Shown here: in pieces, positions 1-7,842 of the stretch
Layout of the letters: the number at the start of each line of letters is the position of its first letter
Numbering within the stretch: position 1 is the first letter of the stretch
DNA from: Alphaproteobacteria bacterium
GTDB lineage: Bacteria; Pseudomonadota; Alphaproteobacteria; VGEJ01
NCBI GenBank assembly: GCA_016869335.1
Contig: VGEJ01000104.1
Location: 1 to 7,959 of the forward strand
Length of the DNA stretch: 7,959 nt
Direction of reading: 5' to 3'
Position numbers and translations under genes: made by a program
Notes under the pieces: model-generated
What the model saw: the letters and a program-made list of their open reading frames with translations, nothing else
Told to the model about the DNA's origin: nothing
Databases searched by the model: none

Positions 1-2
1 TG

Positions 3-29
3 GATTCGCCGCAAATTGCCCGCCGAATC
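3..29. promoter_or_regulatory. Inverted repeat with two GANTC sites upstream of livH
   Basis: GATTCG at 3-8 and CGAATC at 24-29 are perfect inverted copies separated by 15 bp. Each arm contains a GANTC pentamer (GATTC 3-7, GAATC 25-29), the target of the cell-cycle methyltransferase CcrM in alphaproteobacteria. The repeat straddles the -35 element of the predicted livH promoter, a fitting place for an operator or a methylation-sensitive regulatory site. The arms are short, so chance cannot be excluded; the regulatory role is inference. Confidence 0.35.
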
Positions 30-43
30 GGGCTCGGTATAGT
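16..43 (+). promoter_or_regulatory. Predicted sigma70-type promoter of the liv operon
   Basis: TTGCCC at 16-21 serves as -35 and TATAGT at 38-43 as -10 (five of six consensus bases), with a 16-bp spacer. Transcription would begin near base 50, giving a leader of about 40 nt before the livH start at 91. This is the best promoter-like match near the operon's start and no coding region is seen upstream of it. The call rests on consensus match only. Confidence 0.5.
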
Positions 44-59
44 CTGTAGGGCGCTCGAA

Positions 60-78
60 GGGGGCGCGGGGGGGCGGG
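60..78 (+). other. G-rich tract in the livH leader, possible G-quadruplex
   Basis: G runs at 60-64, 68-74 and 76-78 can be read as four runs of at least three G with loops of 3, 1 and 1 nt, with a further GGG at 87-89. The tract would lie in the mRNA leader, at the position where a ribosome binding site for livH is expected. No AGGAGG-like site is visible before livH, so this tract may supply weak ribosome pairing, or may fold and limit initiation. Folding is inferred from pattern only. Confidence 0.35.
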
Positions 79-90
79 CAGCGCGCGGGC

Positions 91-1005
<915 letters not shown>

Positions 1006-1009
1006 GGTG

Positions 1010-2313
<1,304 letters not shown>

Positions 2314-2317
<4 letters not shown>

Positions 2318-3138
2318 CCGAGGCGATGCCGTTGCTTGCGGTCGAACGCCTGACGATGCGCTTCGGTGGCCTGGTCGCGGTGGGTGAGCTGTCGTTCACG
2401 GCCGACAGCGCGGCGATCACGGCCATCATCGGGCCCAACGGCGCCGGCAAGACGACCGTGTTCAACTGTCTAACCGGCTTCTACAAGCCGACCGCCGGCC
2501 GGATGACCCTCAACACGGCTGCGGGGCCCCGCTATCTCGAGCGGATCGACGGCTTTCGCATCGCGCGCCTGGGCGTCGCCCGCACGTTTCAGAACATTCG
2601 ACTGTTTCCGCGCATGTCGGTGCTCGAAAATCTGATCGTCGCCCAGCACAACGGTCTCATGCGCGCCTCGCTGTTCAGCGTCGCGGGCCTGTTCGGCCTG
2701 CCGCGCTATCGCCGGGCCGAGAGGGCCGCGGTCGCCCTGGCCGAGCACTGGCTCGAGCGCGTCGGGCTGGCCGAGCAGGGCGATATCGACGCCGGAGCGC
2801 TGCCCTACGGCGCCCAGCGCCGACTCGAGGTGGCGCGCGCGATGTGCACGCGGCCCATCGTCCTCTGTCTCGATGAGCCCGCCGCAGGGCTCAACCCGCG
2901 CGAGTCGGCGGAACTGAGCGAACTCCTGCTCGGCATCCGCGACGGCGAGCGGATCGGGGTCCTTCTCATCGAGCACGACATGAGCGTGGTCATGGGCATC
3001 TCGGACCACGTCGTGGTGCTCGACTACGGGCGCAAGATCGCCGATGGCACGGCGACCGCGGTGCGCAACGATCCGAACGTCGTCCGCGCATATCTCGGCG
3101 AAGACGAGATCAGCTCCTTGGCAGAGGTCGCCGGCTGA
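2314..3138 (+). CDS. livG: Branched-chain amino acid ABC transporter ATP-binding protein LivG
   Basis: One of two cytoplasmic ATPases powering LivH-LivM. The 274-residue product carries every nucleotide-binding motif: Walker A GPNGAGKTT (40-48), Q-loop Gln93 in RTFQNIRLFPRMSV, signature LPYGAQRRLEVARA (163-176, the LivG form of LSGGQ), Walker B IVLCLDEPAAGLN with Asp187-Glu188, and the H-loop His221 in LLIEHDMSVVMG. The insert after the Q-loop and the length are usual for LivG, which is longer than LivF. I chose ATG 2314, which overlaps the livM stop as ATGA. A GTG at 2290 would add eight residues inside livM that do not resemble the family's N-terminus. No strong Shine-Dalgarno is seen, which fits coupling to livM. 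The stop overlaps the livF start by one base. Confidence 0.96.
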
Positions 3139-3851
3139 TGCTCTCCGTCGCCGGCGTGCACGCGCACTATGGCAATATCGAGGCGCTGCGCGGCGTCAGC
3201 CTCGAGGTGCCGGCGGGTCAGGTCGTCACCATGATCGGCGCGAACGGTGCCGGCAAGTCGACCCTTCTGATGACGATCTGCGGTAGCCCGCGGGCGAGCG
3301 GTGGCCGCATCGCGTTCGAGGGCCGCGATCTCGTGCGGCTCCAGACCTACGACATCGTTCGGCTCGGAATCGCGCACGCGCCCGAGGGGCGCCGCATCTT
3401 TCCGCGTATGAGCGTCGAGGAGAACCTGCGGCTCGGGGCGATCGCGGCGCCGCCCGAGCGCTTCGAGGAGGATCGCGATCGCGTGTTCGGGCTGTTCCCG
3501 ATCCTGCGCGAGCGCCGCCTGCAGCGCGGCGGCACTCTCTCTGGCGGGGAGCAACAGATGCTGGCCATCGCCCGCGCGCTGATGAGCCGGCCCAAGCTCC
3601 TCCTGCTCGACGAGCCCTCGCTCGGCCTCGCTCCGCTCATCGTCAAGCAGATCTTCAATGTCATCGAGGAGATCAATCGGCGCGAGGGCGTCACGGTGTT
3701 TCTCGTCGAGCAGAACGCATACCACGCGCTGCGCATCGCCCACCGCGCCTATGTCATGGTCAATGGCGCGATCGCGATATCGGGAACCGGTGCCGAGCTG
3801 CTGGCGGACAGCGAGGTGCGCGCGGCCTACCTGGAGGGCGGCCGGCGATGA
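3138..3851 (+). CDS. livF: Branched-chain amino acid ABC transporter ATP-binding protein LivF
   Basis: Second ATPase of the transporter, expected to form the heterodimer with LivG. The 237-residue product has Walker A GANGAGKS (34-41), signature LSGGEQQMLAIARAL (134-148) and Walker B LLLLDEPSLGLAP (Asp158, Glu159). The Q-loop position reads APEGRRIFPRMSVEENL, with Glu83 rather than Gln, and the H-loop position reads LVEQNA, with Gln192 rather than His. Both changes are normal for LivF and support the call over LivG. The start is the ATG of TGATG shared with the livG stop; AGAGG at 3123-3127 lies 10 nt upstream. The stop overlaps the next gene as ATGA. Confidence 0.96.
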   Translation: MLSVAGVHAHYGNIEALRGVSLEVPAGQVVTMIGANGAGKSTLLMTICGSPRASGGRIAFEGRDLVRLQTYDIVRLGIAHAPEGRRIFPRMSVEENLRLGAIAAPPERFEEDRDRVFGLFPILRERRLQRGGTLSGGEQQMLAIARALMSRPKLLLLDEPSLGLAPLIVKQIFNVIEEINRREGVTVFLVEQNAYHALRIAHRAYVMVNGAIAISGTGAELLADSEVRAAYLEGGRR

Positions 3852-4195
3852 CCGAGGTTGTCGGCGTGCGCCCCGACGTCTTCGTCGTGTTCGGGATCGT
3901 GTTCGGCGGCGCCTCCTACCTGATGGGCCAGGCGCTCGCGGGCACTTGGCGGCCGTGGCCGCTGGTGGCCGGATACGCCGTGCTCCTCGCCCTCGGGAAC
4001 CGGTTCCTGGCGTGGGCGATGTTCGATGGCCCGGCCCTGTTGATCGGCGGCTTCGCGTTGGCGCTCGCGATCTGTCTGGTGTGCGGCCTGGCGGCGTACC
4101 GGCTGACCTGGGCCGAGATGATGGTGCGGCAATACCCCTGGCTCTACGAGCGCGCGGGGCTGTGGAGCGTGCGCCCGCCGGCGCCGCCGACGTAG
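3848..4195 (+). CDS. Small three-helix membrane protein of the liv operon (DUF6867-like)
   Basis: The 115-residue product is of unknown function. Three hydrophobic segments are visible (about residues 10-32, 37-59 and 62-86), with WRPWP (34-38) between the first two and a polar C-terminal tail containing RQYPWLYERAGLW (94-106). No signal peptide, catalytic motif or metal-binding motif is apparent. From memory, small proteins with WRPW and QY.WLYER motifs occur after livF in alphaproteobacteria and are called DUF6867; this was not checked by a search. The gene is real by context: its ATG overlaps the livF stop as ATGA and a strong Shine-Dalgarno, GGAGGG (3833-3838), sits 9 nt upstream. Tight coupling suggests an accessory, assembly or stability partner of the LivHMGF complex, but that is inference only. 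Confidence 0.85.
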   Translation: MTEVVGVRPDVFVVFGIVFGGASYLMGQALAGTWRPWPLVAGYAVLLALGNRFLAWAMFDGPALLIGGFALALAICLVCGLAAYRLTWAEMMVRQYPWLYERAGLWSVRPPAPPT

Positions 4196-4196
4196 C

Positions 4197-4261
4197 GCTT
4201 CGGCCCGGCGGTTTCCTGCGGATTGGCCCCGTGATAGAGTCCACCGGCGAACGGGCGAAGC
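4197..4261. repeat. Imperfect inverted repeat between the membrane protein and binding-protein genes
   Basis: GCTTCGgCCCG at 4197-4207 can pair with CGGGCGAAGC at 4252-4261: ten pairs with one bulged G, around a 44-nt loop. It lies in the 137-bp gap before the substrate-binding protein gene. The loop holds the AT-richest stretch of the gap (GTGATAGAG, 4231-4239) and a GANTC site (GAGTC, 4237-4241). No T-tract follows, so it is not a classic terminator. It might be an operator or an mRNA structure that separates expression of the permease genes from the binding protein. In DNA this GC-rich it may also be chance. Confidence 0.3.
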
Positions 4262-4332
4262 GGCCAACGCCGCGATCGTTCAGGCGCAGCGTGGCCCGAC
4301 GGGGGCGACGCGACAGAACGGGAGCAATATCC

Positions 4333-5442
4333 ATGGCATTCGACAATCGTTGGCTCGTAGGGGCCGCCGCGGCGGCCGCGATGGTGCTGGGCGCCAGCGC
4401 CGCCGCGGCCGACACCACCATTGCCGTCAACGGCCCGGTAACGGGCGCGCTCGCGCAGTTCGGCGAGCAGATGAAGCGCGGGGCCGAGATGGCGGTCGCC
4501 GATATCAACGCGGCCGGCGGAGTCCTCGGCGAGAAGCTCGTGCTCGAGGTCGGCGACGACCAGTGCGATCCCAAGCAGGCGGTCGCTGTAGCCAACCAGA
4601 TGGTCAACAAGGGGGTCAAGTTCGTCGCTGGGCACTTCTGCTCGGGCTCCTCGATCCCGGCCTCGCAGGTCTATACCGAGGAGGGCATCCTCCAGATCTC
4701 GCCGGCCTCGACCAATCCGGCGCTGACGGAAGAGGGCGGCGATAACGTGTTCCGGGTGTGTGGCCGCGATGATCAGCAGGGCATCGTAGCCGGCGATTAC
4801 CTCGCCGACAACTATGCCGACAAGAAGATCGCCATCGTCCACGACAAACAGGCCTACAGCAAGGGTCTCGCCGACAACACCAAGCTCCAGCTCAACAAGC
4901 GTGGCATCACCGAAGCGCTCTACGACACGATCACGGCGGGCGAGAAGGACTACTCGGCGCTGGTGACCAAACTCAAGGCCGCGAACATCGATGTGCTGTA
5001 CTACGGCGGCTATCACCCGGAGGCGGGACTGATCGTGCGCCAGATGCGCGAGCAGGGGCTCAATGCTCAGATGATCTCGGGCGACGCTCTGGTCACCGAC
5101 GAGTACTGGGCGATCACGGGCGCGGCGGGCGATGGCACGCTGATGACGTTCGGCCCCGATCCGCGCAAGAGCCCGGCGGCGGCCTCGGTCGTTCAGAAGT
5201 TCCGCGACGCCGGCTACGAGCCCGAGGGCTACACGTTGTACACCTACGCCGCGATCCAGGTCTTTGCCCAGGCGGCGGCGAAGGCGGGCTCCCTCGATCT
5301 GGCCAAGATGATCGAGGCGCTCCGCGCCAACACCTTCGATACCGTGCTTGGTCCGATCGACCTCGACGAGAAGGGCGACGTTACCGGGCCGACCTACGTC
5401 TGGTACGTGTGGCGGAACGGCACTTACGCCGAAGGCACGTAG
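4333..5442 (+). CDS. Periplasmic amino acid-binding protein of the HAAT family (LivJ/LivK-like)
   Basis: Type I periplasmic binding protein that delivers ligand to LivHMGF. The 369-residue product begins with a Sec signal peptide: Arg6, a hydrophobic Ala/Val/Leu run (8-25), and likely cleavage after AAA at 26. The mature protein opens with TTIAVNGPVTGALAQFGEQM, followed by DINAAGG (57-63) and the binding-site segment FCSGSSIPAS (102-111). Cys78 and Cys103 are 25 residues apart, the spacing of the LivJ disulfide; a further Cys occurs in FRVCGRDDQQG. The C-terminal lobe ends LDEKGDVTGPTYVWYVW, typical of the family. I chose ATG 4333 because it begins the signal peptide and has GGGAG (4320-4324) 8 nt upstream; the reading frame is open farther upstream but only overlaps other genes. 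Branched-chain amino acids are the likely ligands by family; a different amino acid is possible. Confidence 0.94.
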   Translation: MAFDNRWLVGAAAAAAMVLGASAAAADTTIAVNGPVTGALAQFGEQMKRGAEMAVADINAAGGVLGEKLVLEVGDDQCDPKQAVAVANQMVNKGVKFVAGHFCSGSSIPASQVYTEEGILQISPASTNPALTEEGGDNVFRVCGRDDQQGIVAGDYLADNYADKKIAIVHDKQAYSKGLADNTKLQLNKRGITEALYDTITAGEKDYSALVTKLKAANIDVLYYGGYHPEAGLIVRQMREQGLNAQMISGDALVTDEYWAITGAAGDGTLMTFGPDPRKSPAAASVVQKFRDAGYEPEGYTLYTYAAIQVFAQAAAKAGSLDLAKMIEALRANTFDTVLGPIDLDEKGDVTGPTYVWYVWRNGTYAEGT

Positions 5443-5465
5443 GCCGGAGGAGCTGGCTGTTTTTG

Positions 5466-5504
5466 GGGGCCTGGCGGCCGCGGCCGCCGGGCCCCTTCGT
5501 TTTC
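5466..5504 (+). terminator. Strong intrinsic terminator after the binding-protein gene
   Basis: Bases 5466-5479 pair with 5482-5495 in a nearly uninterrupted 14-pair GC stem with one G-T wobble (5472 with 5489) and a minimal loop around 5480-5481; the innermost pairs would open to give a four-base loop. TTCGTTTT follows (5496-5503). It begins 23 nt after the stop codon at 5442 and separates the transport genes from the rpiB cluster. A TTTTT run also precedes the stem, but no A-tract suits it for the opposite direction. Confidence 0.88.
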
Positions 5505-5585
5505 GCGCGCAGCGATCGGTTGTAGGGCGCTGGCGCCGCGTCGCGATATGTGGTACGTAGGCGCCGTTGCCCGATCTGGCGGGAT

Positions 5586-6020
5586 ATGCCGAAGCAGGCC
5601 GTTGCGATCGGAGCCGACCACGCGGGCTTCGTGCTCAAGAAGGTCCTCAAACGCGACCTCGAGGCCATGGGGTTCGATGTGCTCGATCTTGGGACCGCGA
5701 GTGAGGCGCCGGTGGACTACCCCGATTTCGGCCACGCGGTGGCCCAGGCCATCGAGAGCGGCGCCGCTCGGTGGGGGGTGGCGATCTGTGGCAGCGGTGT
5801 CGGCATGAGCATCGCCCTGAACCGGCACCCCGCCGTGCGCGCAGCGCTGTGCCAAGATGCGGAAGCGGCCCGCCTCGCCCGGCAGCACAATGACGCGAAT
5901 GTCCTTGCCCTCGGCGCCCGGCGCATCGATGCCGGGACCGCGCGCGCGTGCCTGCGCGTGTTTCTGGCGACCGACTTTGAGGGCGGCCGACATGTGCGGC
6001 GCGTCGAGAAGCTCTTCTAG
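5586..6020 (+). CDS. rpiB: Ribose-5-phosphate isomerase B
   Basis: Cytoplasmic isomerase of the RpiB/LacA/LacB family that interconverts ribose 5-phosphate and ribulose 5-phosphate in the pentose phosphate pathway. The 144-residue product has the substrate-binding GADHAGF (9-15, Asp11-His12), the catalytic cysteine Cys68 in ICGSGVGMSIALNRHP (67-82), which also forms the anion hole, and His101 in RQHNDANVLALGAR (99-112). Length is normal. Cys68 and the HNDAN element mark it as the true RpiB type rather than a LacA/LacB subunit. ATG 5586 begins the first beta strand. A GTG at 5550 would add twelve residues of basic sequence unlike the family. The nearest purine-rich run, GGCGGG (5578-5583), is very close to this ATG, so initiation may be weak. 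It is first in the cluster with glyA 16 bp downstream, an arrangement common in alphaproteobacteria. Confidence 0.95.
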   Translation: MPKQAVAIGADHAGFVLKKVLKRDLEAMGFDVLDLGTASEAPVDYPDFGHAVAQAIESGAARWGVAICGSGVGMSIALNRHPAVRAALCQDAEAARLARQHNDANVLALGARRIDAGTARACLRVFLATDFEGGRHVRRVEKLF

Positions 6021-6036
6021 CGATCGGACCGCAGCA

Positions 6037-7356
6037 ATGCAGCGCATCAGCACGCCGGAACGCACCGTGTGCGAGGCGCCCGCCGCGGCGTTCTTTCACC
6101 GCTCGCTCGCGGCCTTCGACCCCGAGATCGCGGCCGCGATCGCCGGTGAGCTCGATCGCCAGCAGCACCAGATCGAGCTGATCGCTTCCGAGAACATCGT
6201 CAGCCCGGCCGTGCTCGCCGCCGCCGGCTCGGTGATGACCAACAAATACGCCGAGGGCTATCCCGGACGCCGCTACTACGGCGGCTGCGCGTTCGTGGAT
6301 GTCGCCGAGCACCTCGCCATCGAGCGCGCCAAGGCGCTGTTCGGCTGCGCTTTCGCCAACGTGCAACCGCACAGCGGCACGCAGGCGAACCAGGCGGCAT
6401 TCATGGCCCTCCTCGCACCCGGGGACACCTTCATGGGGATGGCGCTGGCGGCCGGCGGTCACCTCACCCATGGCGCCCGGCCCAACCAGTCGGGCAAGTG
6501 GTTCAACGCGGTGCAGTACGGGGTCCGCCGCGAGGACGCGCGCATCGACTACGACGAGGTGGCAGATCTCGCCGAGCGGCACCGGCCCAAGCTCATTCTG
6601 GCGGGCGGCTCGGCCTATCCGCGCACCATCGAGTTCGCCCGCCTGCGCGCCATCTGCGATCGGCTCGGCGCCTACCTGATGGTGGACATGGCGCACTTTG
6701 CCGGTCTCGTGGCGGGCGGCGTTCATCCGAGCCCGTTTCCCCACGCCCACGTCGTGACTACGACGACGCACAAGACGCTGCGCGGACCGCGCGGCGGTGT
6801 CGTGTTGACCAGCGACGAGGACATCGCCAAGCGCATCAACAGCGCGGTCTTTCCCGGCCTGCAAGGGGGGCCGCTGATGCACGTCATCGCCGCCAAGGCG
6901 GTGGCGTTGAAGGAGGCGCTGACGCCCGAGTTCCGGCGCTACGCCGGGGCGGTCGTTGCCAACGCTAAGATCGTCGCCGAGACGCTCATGGCGCGCGGCA
7001 TCGAGGTCGTGTCGGGCGGGACCGACAGCCACCTCCTGCTGGTCGATCTGCGGACCAAGCGGCTCACCGGCCGGCAGGTGGAAGAGGCGCTCGAACGCGC
7101 CCGCATCACCACCAACAAGAACGCGATCCCGTTCGACCCGGAGAAACCGACGGTGACTTCGGGTATCCGGATTGGCACCGCCGCGATCACGACGCGCGGT
7201 TTCGGCGTTGCGGAGTGCCGCGAGGTCGGCGCTGCCATCGCCGATGTGATCGATGGCTTAGCCGGCGGGGCCGAGGCGGCGACCCGCGCCGAAGACGTGG
7301 TGCGCGAGCGGGCGCTGGCGCTGTGCCGGCGTTTCCCGATCTACGGCGCCGTGTGA
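6037..7356 (+). CDS. glyA: Serine hydroxymethyltransferase
   Basis: PLP enzyme that converts serine and tetrahydrofolate to glycine and 5,10-methylene-tetrahydrofolate, the main cellular source of one-carbon units. The 439-residue product has the IELIASENIVS N-terminal motif (46-56), NKYAEGYPGRRYYGGC (69-84; Glu73 and Tyr81 match E. coli Glu57 and Tyr65), VDMAHFAG (216-223; Asp217 and His220 contact PLP), the PLP lysine Lys246 in TTTTHKTLRGPRGG, VFPGLQGGP (271-279), and the carboxylate-binding Arg378 in TSGIRIGT. The motif usually written GIRxGTPA reads GIRIGTAA here, with Ala382 in place of Pro. ATG 6037 is 16 bp after the rpiB stop; the upstream Shine-Dalgarno is poor. The N-terminal 15-20 residues before FFHRSLAAFDPEI are an unconserved lead. 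All catalytic residues are present, so it should be active. Confidence 0.97.
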   Translation: MQRISTPERTVCEAPAAAFFHRSLAAFDPEIAAAIAGELDRQQHQIELIASENIVSPAVLAAAGSVMTNKYAEGYPGRRYYGGCAFVDVAEHLAIERAKALFGCAFANVQPHSGTQANQAAFMALLAPGDTFMGMALAAGGHLTHGARPNQSGKWFNAVQYGVRREDARIDYDEVADLAERHRPKLILAGGSAYPRTIEFARLRAICDRLGAYLMVDMAHFAGLVAGGVHPSPFPHAHVVTTTTHKTLRGPRGGVVLTSDEDIAKRINSAVFPGLQGGPLMHVIAAKAVALKEALTPEFRRYAGAVVANAKIVAETLMARGIEVVSGGTDSHLLLVDLRTKRLTGRQVEEALERARITTNKNAIPFDPEKPTVTSGIRIGTAAITTRGFGVAECREVGAAIADVIDGLAGGAEAATRAEDVVRERALALCRRFPIYGAV

Positions 7357-7374
7357 TCGGGCGGAGACAGTGAG

Positions 7375-7842
7375 ATGCGCTGTCCGTTCTGCGGCCACGA
7401 GGACACTCAGGTCAAGGACTCGCGGCCGACCGACGACAACGCCTCGATCCGTCGCCGCCGACTGTGCCCCGGCTGCGGCTCGCGTTTCACCACCTTCGAA
7501 CGGGTCCAGCTCCGCGAGCTGATCATCGTCAAGAAGAGCGGCGGCCGGGTCCCGTTCGATCGCGACAAGCTGTTGCGCTCCGTGCTGATCGCGACCCGCA
7601 AGCGCCCGGTCGAGCCCGAGCGCGTCGACCGCATGATCAGCGGCATCGTCCGCCGGCTCGAAAGCCTCGGCGAGAGCGAGATCCCCTCGAGCGTGGTCGG
7701 CGAGATGGTGATGGAGGGCCTGGCCAGCCTCGACCCGGTCGCCTATGTCCGCTTCGCCTCGGTCTACCGCAACTTCCGCGAAGCACGGGACTTTGAGCAG
7801 TTCATCGGCGGACTGAGCGGTGGCGGCGACGGCAAGCCCTGA
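7375..7842 (+). CDS. nrdR: Transcriptional repressor NrdR
   Basis: ATP/dATP-responsive repressor of ribonucleotide reductase operons, which it controls by binding paired NrdR boxes. The 155-residue product has an N-terminal zinc ribbon with Cys3, Cys6, Cys31 and Cys34 (CPFC and CPGC), and the DSRPTDDNASIRRRR segment (15-29) followed by RFTTFERVQ (37-45). An ATP-cone domain follows from about residue 49, starting VKKSGGRVPFDRDKL, and ends near DPVAYVRFASVYRNF. Length is normal. A good Shine-Dalgarno, GGAG at 7363-7366, lies 8 nt before the ATG. It sits 18 bp after glyA and overlaps the probable ribD start, the usual alphaproteobacterial order. No ribonucleotide reductase gene is in the window, so its targets lie elsewhere. 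Confidence 0.97.
   Translation: MRCPFCGHEDTQVKDSRPTDDNASIRRRRLCPGCGSRFTTFERVQLRELIIVKKSGGRVPFDRDKLLRSVLIATRKRPVEPERVDRMISGIVRRLESLGESEIPSSVVGEMVMEGLASLDPVAYVRFASVYRNFREARDFEQFIGGLSGGGDGKP

Noticed and set aside
3436..3485. GCGATCGC-type words resembling cyanobacterial HIP1
   Set aside because: Only a few copies occur, within Ala/Ile/Asp/Arg codons, and gene content and order point to alphaproteobacteria rather than cyanobacteria.
3384..3720. LivF lacks the usual Q-loop Gln and H-loop His, which could suggest a degraded ATPase
   Set aside because: PEGRR and VEQNA are the normal LivF forms at these places; Walker A, Walker B and signature are intact.
4212..4238. Possible promoter TTTCCT with GATAGA before the binding-protein gene
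   Set aside because: The spacer is only 15 bp and both boxes match poorly; mentioned only within the inverted repeat entry.
3658..4332. Open frame running in phase into the binding-protein gene, suggesting a fused N-terminal region
   Set aside because: This stretch lies in another frame across livF and the membrane protein, is Arg-rich, and precedes a clean signal peptide with its own Shine-Dalgarno at 4320-4324.
3024..4619. Long open frame on the minus strand (531 codons) across livF, the small membrane protein and the binding-protein start
   Set aside because: The composition is Arg/Ala/Pro-rich with no recognisable domain, and it lies opposite well-supported genes; long antisense frames are expected in GC-rich DNA.
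5520..5550. Possible rpiB promoter TTGTAG (5520-5525) with GATATG (5545-5550)
   Set aside because: Each box matches only three of six consensus bases and the 19-bp spacing is long; not strong enough to annotate.
6021..6036. Glycine riboswitch or other leader element before glyA
   Set aside because: Only 16 bp separate rpiB and glyA, too short for a riboswitch, and none is seen upstream of rpiB.
5647..7032. Long open frame on the minus strand (461 codons) opposite rpiB and glyA
   Set aside because: It is a shadow of two clearly identified enzymes, and its translation is His/Arg/Gly/Ala-rich without motifs.
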